Assembly (NCBI GenBank): GCA_017614795.1
Contig: JAGABD010000106.1
Span: 1 to 5,010, forward strand
Direction of reading: 5' to 3'
Source of the DNA: Bacteroidales bacterium
Lineage (GTDB): Bacteria; Bacteroidota; Bacteroidia; Bacteroidales; UBA932
Length of the DNA: 5,010 nucleotides
Shown: positions 1 through 5,010 of the stretch, in pieces
How positions within the stretch are numbered: position 1 is the stretch's first letter
How the letters are laid out: each line of letters opens with the position of its first letter
Position numbers and translations under genes: made by a program
The notes under the pieces: generated by a model
Told to the model about the DNA's origin: nothing
Database searches by the model: none
What the model saw: the letters and a program-made list of their open reading frames with translations, nothing else

Positions 1-306
1 AACGGCTGGAACGACAACCGGCAGAAGCTTCTCGACCTGGCTGAGAAATACAACATCCGCCTCTACATCAACGGGCACGAGCACAACAGGGACTTCCCCG
101 TCGAGAAGGTCGGGGGCATGTACGACATCAACTGCGGCGCGGTGGCATCCGACGACCAGGGCAAATGGTCGCTCGTGGAAATCACCCCCGACAAGGCTCT
201 GTTCCACATCTACACCCGCGCAAATACGGAACTTGGGAAAGACGGCGAAATTGTGTTCACCTCCCTTCCCAAGCTTGAACGTACCATAGAAATCCCTCTG
301 AAATAA
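1..306 (+). CDS. Calcineurin-like metallophosphoesterase, C-terminal part (5' end outside window)
   Basis: The reading frame is open from the first base to TAA at 304-306, giving 101 residues of a protein that starts upstream. The diagnostic feature is Gly-His-Glu-His-Asn at visible residues 25-29, preceded by a short hydrophobic strand (Leu-Tyr-Ile-Asn). This is the GHxH metal-binding motif near the C-terminal end of calcineurin-like phosphoesterases and purple-acid-phosphatase-like enzymes, whose two histidines help hold a dinuclear metal centre. The Gly-Gly-x-Tyr-Asp-Ile-Asn-Cys-Gly segment that follows, and the closing beta-rich tail, fit the end of the fold. The family hydrolyses phosphomonoesters or phosphodiesters; the substrate cannot be read from this fragment. 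The nucleophilic and other metal-binding motifs, and any signal peptide, lie upstream. It ends 7 bases before the GH31 gene, so co-transcription is likely. An internal ATG at 118 falls after the GHxH motif and is not a credible start. Confidence 0.82.
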   Translation, partial: NGWNDNRQKLLDLAEKYNIRLYINGHEHNRDFPVEKVGGMYDINCGAVASDDQGKWSLVEITPDKALFHIYTRANTELGKDGEIVFTSLPKLERTIEIPLK

Positions 307-313
307 CCGCATT

Positions 314-1819
314 ATGAGAGCTTTCAGATTCCTTCTCATAGTTTTAGCGTCGGCACTTGTATCCTGCAAGGCACCTGCGCCCGTCGACACCGTTCCAATC
401 ACCCCCGCCTGGGCCCTCGGGCACATTGTGTGGGAAGATGAATTCAACACCCAGGAATCTACCCTGAGGCTGGTTGACGGATACCTCGAACGCGGGATTC
501 CCGTGAACGGCGTAATTATCGACAGCCCCTGGAGCAGCTGCTACAACAACTTCAAATGGGACAACAGCCTGTACCCCGACCCCGAGGCTCTGCTTTCCGA
601 GTTGAAAGGCAAGGGCGTGCACAGCATACTCTGGCTGACGGGTTGCACCAACACCAGCTGCAACGACCGCGCCCAGCAGAAGAGCGAGAATTTCGACGAG
701 GCTATCGAGAAAGGCTACGCAGTCAACGACGGACAGCAGTCGCACTGGTGGAAAGGCGATGGCATCCATATCGACTTCACCAATCCGGAGGCTGTCCGGT
801 GGTGGAACGCCCAGCTCGACGGAGTGTACACCGACGGCGTGGACGGATTCAAGGTAGACGGCGGCGAAACCAATTACGGCGACACAGTCAAGACCAGCAT
901 CGGCCCGATCAGCAACCGCGATTTCCGCCGCTATTACTACGATGCGATGTATGATTATGCGGTCGGCCACCGCCCGGAGACGGGTATGATTCTGGCGAGG
1001 CCCTATTCTACCAGAAGCGGCCGCGGCATCAATGCCCAGTTTGCAAACCCTGCAAAGATGTCCCTCGGCTGGTGCGGCGACTTCTCCGGCGACTGGGTCG
1101 GACTCAAGGAACAGGTGCATGATGTTTACAATTCCGCCCTGGCAGGATACGGCGCCGTGGGCACCGAGATAGGCGGCTTCTTCGGCTCGCCATCGACTGA
1201 AGCGCAACTCCTCCGTTACGCACAGTTCGGCGCGCTTACCGCCTGTATGATCAACGGCGGTTCCAACAAGCCCTTCCAGAACCATCTGGCCTGGTGGCAC
1301 AGCCCCGAAGCCGGTATGGCCTACAGGGATCTGGCTGTCTTCCACTGCAAGCTGGTGCCCTACATCTTCTCCACCCTTGTAGATGCCCATCTGCACGGCG
1401 GCACCCTCATCCGCAATGTCGACCTCGAAGCCGAAAGCCATATGCTTGGCCCCGACTTCTTCACTAAGGTAATCACCAGTGAAGACGGCCACGTGCGCTT
1501 CACCCTCCCCGAAGGCTCCGACTGGATTGACATGACTACCGGCGAATGGTATTCAGGCGGCAGCGTTATCGAGCGCGAATACAGCATTTTCGAGTACCCC
1601 CTGTTCATCAGGGTCGGCGCCATCGTCCCGATGTACGACGAGGGCGGGATGGGAGTTATGGTCTGCGGAAGGGAGAAAGTCCTCAAGGGCAGCTTCCACT
1701 GGCCCCTCGGTGACGGCATAGCCTACCGCGATGTAGACGTGCGCTACGACCCAGCAACCGACGAAGCCAAGGTTAGTTCCAACGGCGAACCCCTCCCCCA
1801 CGTACTGATAATTCACTGA
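314..1819 (+). CDS. GH31-family glycosidase lipoprotein, short form without N-terminal beta-sandwich
   Basis: A 501-residue exo-alpha-glycosidase of clan GH-D, probably acting in the periplasm or on the outer membrane. Residues 1-18 form a lipoprotein signal peptide with lipobox Leu-Val-Ser-Cys (15-18, lipidated Cys18), which supports the ATG at 314. The (beta/alpha)8 barrel starts almost at once: Pro-Ala-Trp-Ala-Leu-Gly at 31-36 and Ile-Asp-Ser-Pro-Trp at 69-73. The proposed nucleophile is Asp182 in GFKVDGGE (178-185) and the proposed acid/base is Asp256 in WCGDFSGDW (253-261). GTEIGGF (283-289) and the substrate-site region FQNHLAWWH (321-329) follow. The C-terminal beta-sandwich spans about 363-440 and ends in the family-typical Pro-Leu-Phe-Ile-Arg-Val-Gly-Ala-Ile-Val-Pro stretch. 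Typical GH31 enzymes are roughly 650-800 residues with about 200 before the barrel, absent here. The Lys-x-Asp motif recalls the alpha-galactosidase-type branch (MYORG/PsGal31A-like), so alpha-galactosidase is a guess; alpha-glucosidase, alpha-xylosidase or alpha-N-acetylgalactosaminidase remain possible. Family assignment is firm, specificity is not. Confidence 0.9.
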   Translation: MRAFRFLLIVLASALVSCKAPAPVDTVPITPAWALGHIVWEDEFNTQESTLRLVDGYLERGIPVNGVIIDSPWSSCYNNFKWDNSLYPDPEALLSELKGKGVHSILWLTGCTNTSCNDRAQQKSENFDEAIEKGYAVNDGQQSHWWKGDGIHIDFTNPEAVRWWNAQLDGVYTDGVDGFKVDGGETNYGDTVKTSIGPISNRDFRRYYYDAMYDYAVGHRPETGMILARPYSTRSGRGINAQFANPAKMSLGWCGDFSGDWVGLKEQVHDVYNSALAGYGAVGTEIGGFFGSPSTEAQLLRYAQFGALTACMINGGSNKPFQNHLAWWHSPEAGMAYRDLAVFHCKLVPYIFSTLVDAHLHGGTLIRNVDLEAESHMLGPDFFTKVITSEDGHVRFTLPEGSDWIDMTTGEWYSGGSVIEREYSIFEYPLFIRVGAIVPMYDEGGMGVMVCGREKVLKGSFHWPLGDGIAYRDVDVRYDPATDEAKVSSNGEPLPHVLIIH

Positions 1820-1821
1820 TA

Positions 1822-3423
1822 ATGAAAAAGATATTATTTCTCGGCATAGCTCTGGCTGTTCTTGCTTCCTGTGCCGGGCCCCAGGGTTTCCACGTGATTC
1901 CGATGCCGGCGGAAGTATCCATCTCCAAAGGTTTTTTTCCCGTCGAAGGCGCGACCCTGTCATTGGACGAGGCCATTGACGAGCCGTCCGCTCAGGCAAT
2001 CGAACGCTTTGCAACTGCGCTTGAAACTGCCAGCGGAACCAAACTGTCCGAAGGCGAAGGCGGATTCCGCTTTGTCTTGAACCCGGAGCTAGAGGCGGAA
2101 GAATATTCCATCGACATCGACGGCAATGGCGCCTGCATACAGGCTTCCTGCCTCAACGGTTTCGTTTACGCCTGCGAGACGCTGAAGCAGATGCTGCCTG
2201 CTGCCATCTACGGATGCGAAAAGGCCTCTGCCCAGTGGCAGCTCCCCTACGCCAGCATCAAGGACAAACCCCGCTTCGCCTACCGCGGAGCGCATCTGGA
2301 CTGCTGCCGCCACTTCTGGAGCGTGCAGGAGGTCAAGCGCTACCTCGACGTGATGACCGCCTACAAATTCAACCGTTTCCACTGGCATCTGACCGACGAC
2401 CAGGGCTGGCGCATCCAGATAGATGCCTATCCCAAGCTTACCGAGGTGGGCGCCTGGCGCAACGGCACCCAGATAAAGAAAGACAAGACCTCCAACGACG
2501 GCATCCGGTACGGTGGCTTCTACACCAAGGAAGAGCTTCGCGACGTGGTGCAGTACGCGGCCGCGCGAGGCATCACCATCATCCCCGAAATCGAGCTCCC
2601 GGGCCATTCTACCGCTGCCCTGGCTTCATATCCTCAACTTGGCTGCACCGGCGGGCCGTACATAGTGCTACCCCGCTGGTCCGGTGCCATCGACATCCTC
2701 TGCGCGGGCAACGATTTCGTCTTCGAGTTTCTGGAGGGCGTCTTCAGGGAAGTGGTGGAAATCTTCCCTTCTGAGTACATACATATCGGCGGTGACGAAT
2801 GCTTCCCTAAGAACAAGGTAGCGCCCTGGGAAGAATGCCCCAAATGCATCGCAAGGATGCATGCTCTCGGCATCGAGGAAGGTCCGGACGCCAAGCATTA
2901 TCTGCAGAACTACGTGACAGCCCGCGTGCAGGGCATCCTTGGCGGTCTGGGGCGCAAGATAATTGGCTGGGACGAGATCCTTCAGGGAAATCTTGCTCCC
3001 GGCGCAACGGTAATGTCCTGGCGGGGAGTTGCCGGCGGCATAGAGGGAGCATCCAAAGGTTTCGACGTAATTATGACTCCCAACAACTACATGTATCTGG
3101 ATTACTACCAGAGCAAGAATCAGAAGAAGGAGCCCTTCGCCATAGGCGGCTATCTGCCCGTGGAGATGGTCTACAGCTACGAGCCATACGTCGATATGCC
3201 GGAAGAGGCCCGCTGCCACATCCTTGGTGTGCAGTGCAACCTGTGGACGGAATACATTGCCACTCCAGAGCATCTGGAATATATGTTCCTGCCCCGTATG
3301 TGCGCGGTTTCCGAAGTACAGTGGTGCGCGGCCGATGCCAAGGACTACAAGCGCTTCAAGGCATCTCTTCCCCACACTTTCGACATCCTGGATGCGATGA
3401 AGTTGAACTACCGAAAGAAATAA
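1822..3423 (+). CDS. GH20 beta-N-acetylhexosaminidase, lipoprotein
   Basis: A 533-residue exo-enzyme that removes terminal beta-linked GlcNAc or GalNAc by substrate-assisted catalysis, in which the sugar's own 2-acetamido group attacks the anomeric carbon. A signal peptide with lipobox Leu-Ala-Ser-Cys (14-17) supports the ATG at 1822. Residues about 22-145 form the alpha/beta GH20b domain (VIPMPAEV at 25-32; GFVYACETLKQML at 113-125). The barrel follows: substrate-contacting Arg155 in YRGAHLD, then HWHLTDDQGWR (187-197), EIELPGHS (256-263), and the catalytic Asp-Glu pair Asp325-Glu326 in HIGGDECFP (321-329). Pocket residues include Trp383 (GWDEIL), Trp400, Tyr428 (YLDYYQ, 425-430) and Trp475/Glu477 (LWTEY). 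All key residues are present and the length is normal for a two-domain GH20; there is no added carbohydrate-binding module. It begins 2 bases after the GH31 stop, so the two are almost certainly co-transcribed and may act on the same glycan. GlcNAc versus GalNAc preference cannot be told. Confidence 0.96.
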   Translation: MKKILFLGIALAVLASCAGPQGFHVIPMPAEVSISKGFFPVEGATLSLDEAIDEPSAQAIERFATALETASGTKLSEGEGGFRFVLNPELEAEEYSIDIDGNGACIQASCLNGFVYACETLKQMLPAAIYGCEKASAQWQLPYASIKDKPRFAYRGAHLDCCRHFWSVQEVKRYLDVMTAYKFNRFHWHLTDDQGWRIQIDAYPKLTEVGAWRNGTQIKKDKTSNDGIRYGGFYTKEELRDVVQYAAARGITIIPEIELPGHSTAALASYPQLGCTGGPYIVLPRWSGAIDILCAGNDFVFEFLEGVFREVVEIFPSEYIHIGGDECFPKNKVAPWEECPKCIARMHALGIEEGPDAKHYLQNYVTARVQGILGGLGRKIIGWDEILQGNLAPGATVMSWRGVAGGIEGASKGFDVIMTPNNYMYLDYYQSKNQKKEPFAIGGYLPVEMVYSYEPYVDMPEEARCHILGVQCNLWTEYIATPEHLEYMFLPRMCAVSEVQWCAADAKDYKRFKASLPHTFDILDAMKLNYRKK

Positions 3424-3437
3424 TTATTATCTTTCGG
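3411..3437 (+). other. Perfect 8-bp inverted repeat (possible mRNA hairpin) over the GH20 stop codon
   Basis: CCGAAAGA at 3411-3418 is exactly complementary to TCTTTCGG at 3430-3437. They enclose an 11-base loop made only of A and T, in which 3419-3428 is itself a perfect 10-base palindrome. The left arm lies in the last GH20 codons, the stop codon TAA (3421-3423) sits in the loop, and the right arm is in the 30-base gap before the acyltransferase gene. No run of T follows on either strand, so it is not a standard intrinsic terminator. It could be an mRNA processing or 3'-end stabilising hairpin, a partial terminator, or chance. The bases TATCTTTC (3428-3435) also differ at one position from the Bacteroidota -7 promoter consensus TAnnTTTG; the best upstream match to the -33 TTTG box is GTTG at 3402-3405, with a 22-base gap slightly longer than usual, so a promoter is only weakly supported. 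Confidence 0.4.
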
Positions 3438-3453
3438 CATTGTACTGAAACCT

Positions 3454-4449
3454 ATGGAAAAGATTATCGACCCCATTCCTGTCGAGAAGCTTCTGGCCGA
3501 ACTGACGCCTGAGCGCAAGTTGATGGACACCAACAAGGGCGGAAACGAGCTCTACGTGGTGGATGCTTTCAACGCCCCCGAAACCCTCAAGGAAATTGGA
3601 CGTCTGCGCGAGATCACCTACCGAGCTGCCGGCGGTTGTTCAGGCAAGTCAATGGATCTGGACGAGTTCGATACGATGGAGAAGCCCTACAAGCAGCTCA
3701 TCGTCTGGGACCCCGATGCAAAGGCAATAATCGGCGGCTACCGCTACCTGCTCGGCCCCGACGCAGTCATCAGGCCCGACGGACAGCCCAATCTCACAGC
3801 ATCGCATCTTTTCCATTTCTCCGATAAGTTCATCAAGGAATATCTCCCCCACACCATGGAGCTCGGGCGTTCGTTCGTGCGCCCGGAATATCAGAGTTCT
3901 GTTGCCGGAATGAAATCGCTCTTCACCCTCGACAACCTCTGGGACGGCATTGCGGGTGTGATAATGAGCAGCCCGGGCATTGAGTATTTCTTCGGGAAGA
4001 TGACCATCTACAAGTCTTACGACAAGTCGGCCCGCGAGCTCATCATGCGTTTCCTGGACAAGCACTTCCACGACGACGAGGATCTCATCCGTCCTTACCA
4101 TATCCTTAACCCCGACACGGACACACGCATTCTGGACCTCATTCTCAAGGAAGAGGCCATCAAGGCCGACTACCGCTGCCTGAAGGAGGCCGTTCGCCAT
4201 CTGGGAGCCAATATCCCGCCGCTGGTGAACACCTATATGAATACTTCTCCTACCATGAAGATATTCGGCTCCACCGTCAACGACGAGCTGTCCGACGCCA
4301 TCGAGACCGGTTTGATGATCCGCTTTACCGAGATTTATCCCGACAAGATCGAGCGCCACATCGAAGCCTTCCTCGAGAAGCGTATGCCCCAGACATACCA
4401 GCGCCTCCTCCGCCGCAAGAAGAACTCCCTCGAAATCGAATTCAAGTAA
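3454..4449 (+). CDS. glsB: GNAT-fold N-acyltransferase, GlsB/OlsB-like (probable glycine-lipid synthesis)
   Basis: A 331-residue cytoplasmic protein with no signal peptide. It shows the hallmarks of the OlsB/putative-hemolysin acyltransferase family: an IGRLREITYRAAGG segment (48-61), the Asp-Leu-Asp-Glu-Phe-Asp cluster (68-73), a strand ending IIGGYRYL (92-99), and above all Glu-Leu-Gly-Arg-Ser-Phe-Val-Arg-Pro-Glu-Tyr-Gln (136-147), the family signature before the acyl-donor-binding region. In Bacteroides, GlsB transfers a 3-hydroxyacyl chain from acyl carrier protein to glycine, and GlsA then adds the second acyl chain; OlsB does the equivalent with ornithine. The protein is longer than typical OlsB, with an alpha-rich C-terminal part (about 195-331) ending in a basic Arg/Lys patch, which fits my recollection of Bacteroidota homologues. 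Glycine is inferred from lineage, not from residues. The ATG at 3454 was chosen because it gives the longest frame; Met24 (3523) is a possible alternative. It lies 30 bases after GH20 and one base before the next gene. Family confidence is high, gene symbol moderate. Confidence 0.78.
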   Translation: MEKIIDPIPVEKLLAELTPERKLMDTNKGGNELYVVDAFNAPETLKEIGRLREITYRAAGGCSGKSMDLDEFDTMEKPYKQLIVWDPDAKAIIGGYRYLLGPDAVIRPDGQPNLTASHLFHFSDKFIKEYLPHTMELGRSFVRPEYQSSVAGMKSLFTLDNLWDGIAGVIMSSPGIEYFFGKMTIYKSYDKSARELIMRFLDKHFHDDEDLIRPYHILNPDTDTRILDLILKEEAIKADYRCLKEAVRHLGANIPPLVNTYMNTSPTMKIFGSTVNDELSDAIETGLMIRFTEIYPDKIERHIEAFLEKRMPQTYQRLLRRKKNSLEIEFK

Positions 4450-4450
4450 T

Positions 4451-5010
4451 ATGCTCAAGACGATCCGAGTAATATTGGCCGCCATATTCTGGCTCGGCAT
4501 AACGGTGCTTTTGCTGGACGGCAGCGGTCTGCTTTACCGTTGGCTGGGATGGATGCCGAAGTTGCAATTCCTCCCCGCCGTGCTTGCCCTCAACCTCGTC
4601 GTAATAGCCGGCCTGATTCTGCTTACGCTGCTCTTTGGCAGAGTATATTGCTCGGTGATATGCCCCCTGGGAGTATTCCAGGACTGTGTCGCCCATGTCG
4701 GCGCGGCGGCAAGGCGCCACAAGAAGCATAAGGCATACGGCTGGAGTCGCGAGAAGAAGTGGCTCCGCTACGGTATCCTCGCGCTGTTCATCCTCGCAAT
4801 TATCTTCGGGGTGCAGGCTTTCGTAGCCATCCTCGCGCCATACAGCGCATGGCAGCGTATAGTCAGTTCCCTGATTCCTCACAAGGCCTGGGTCTGGAGC
4901 CTGCCCATCTTCATCGTTGCGGCAGTTACGCTCCTCATCCTGCTCATTCTCGCCTGGCGAGGCGGACGCACATATTGCAACACCGTCTGCCCCGTAGGCA
5001 CCACGCTCGG
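4451..5010 (+). CDS. NapH/CcoG-like 4Fe-4S polytopic membrane protein, N-terminal part (3' end outside window)
   Basis: The frame opens at ATG 4451, one base after the acyltransferase stop, and runs without a stop to the window edge: 186 codons plus two bases. About four membrane segments are visible (roughly residues 5-22, 40-62, 106-129 and 150-169). Two cysteine motifs sit just after hydrophobic segments 2 and 4: GRVYCSVICPLG (Cys67, Cys71) and GRTYCNTVCPVGT (Cys176, Cys180). Paired CxxxCP motifs at membrane edges are typical of NapH/MauN/CcoG/NosR-type electron-transfer proteins, which usually carry ferredoxin-like CxxCxxCxxxCP clusters further on; those would lie beyond 5010. A basic loop (residues about 88-105, rich in Arg, Lys and His) between segments 2 and 3 suggests a cytoplasmic location by the positive-inside rule. 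The role is probably electron transfer between membrane quinol and a soluble or periplasmic partner, or metal-cluster assembly; the partner is not visible. The one-base spacing suggests translational coupling to the upstream gene. Confidence 0.85.
   Translation, partial: MLKTIRVILAAIFWLGITVLLLDGSGLLYRWLGWMPKLQFLPAVLALNLVVIAGLILLTLLFGRVYCSVICPLGVFQDCVAHVGAAARRHKKHKAYGWSREKKWLRYGILALFILAIIFGVQAFVAILAPYSAWQRIVSSLIPHKAWVWSLPIFIVAAVTLLILLILAWRGGRTYCNTVCPVGTTL

Noticed and set aside
344..1492. A 382-codon open frame on the - strand opposite the GH31 gene
   Set aside because: The + strand frame has a signal peptide and all GH31 motifs. The antisense translation is a low-complexity Val/Ala/Gly-rich string with no recognisable motif, as expected from GC-rich codons read backwards.
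1932..1938. Run of seven T near the 5' end of GH20, considered as a slippage or phase-variation tract
   Set aside because: It simply encodes Gly-Phe-Phe-Pro (codons 37-40). Seven bases is short for phase variation and the frame is intact.
2668..3375. A 235-codon open frame on the - strand opposite GH20
   Set aside because: It lies wholly inside a well-supported GH20 gene and its translation has no family motif or signal peptide.
2835..3512. A 225-codon + strand frame overlapping the end of GH20 and the start of the acyltransferase
   Set aside because: It is an Arg/Ser/Gly-rich out-of-frame translation spanning two real genes, without recognisable domains.
3649..4500. A 283-codon open frame on the - strand opposite the acyltransferase
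   Set aside because: It covers the conserved acyltransferase motifs in antisense and crosses into the next gene; the composition is typical of a shadow frame.
4451..5010. Considered as a broken gene because no stop codon is present
   Set aside because: The frame is open to the window edge, and both CxxxCP motifs and the membrane segments are in order; it is cut by the window, not damaged.
1..5010. Searched by eye for tRNA, rRNA, CRISPR repeats, insertion-sequence ends, riboswitches and a SusC/SusD pair
   Set aside because: Gaps between genes total about 40 bases, and no direct repeat array, terminal inverted repeats, transposase motifs or RNA-gene signatures were seen.

Overview
The window is fully coding on the + strand. 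It reads as part of one tightly packed gene cluster from a Bacteroidota genome, most likely a GC-rich gut-type Bacteroidales (Alistipes/Rikenellaceae-like is a guess, not a demonstrated placement). The reasons are: two consecutive lipoprotein glycosidases, a GlsB/OlsB-type N-acyltransferase of the form found in Bacteroidota, no Shine-Dalgarno (GGAGG-type) sequence before any of the four visible starts, and frequent GGC/GAC/AAG/CTC codons in a sequence that is clearly more than half G+C.

Layout. Bases 1-306 hold the C-terminal 101 residues of a calcineurin-like metallophosphoesterase. After 7 bases comes a GH31 glycosidase lipoprotein (314-1819). After only 2 bases comes a GH20 beta-N-acetylhexosaminidase lipoprotein (1822-3423). 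A 30-base gap follows, the largest in the window, carrying an AT-rich perfect inverted repeat that straddles the GH20 stop codon. Then come a GNAT-fold acyltransferase resembling the glycine-lipid enzyme GlsB (3454-4449) and, after one base, the N-terminal 186 residues of a NapH/CcoG-like membrane iron-sulfur protein (4451 to the window edge). No stretch over 30 bases lacks a gene.

How the genes may work together. The first three (phosphoesterase, GH31, GH20) look like an envelope glycan-degrading set: an exo-acting alpha-glycosidase and an exo-beta-hexosaminidase that could trim sugars in turn, with a phosphoesterase whose substrate is unknown. No SusC/SusD pair, sensor or transporter is visible, so a polysaccharide utilisation locus is not shown. 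The last two genes concern membrane lipid and redox functions and may be a separate transcription unit or a housekeeping tail.

Nothing here amounts to a clearly new system. The points most worth a second look are the GH31 protein, which lacks the usual N-terminal beta-sandwich and has a Lys-x-Asp nucleophile motif in place of Trp-x-Asp; the hairpin at the GH20/acyltransferase junction; and the glsB-like gene with an iron-sulfur membrane protein, not a second acyltransferase, directly downstream.
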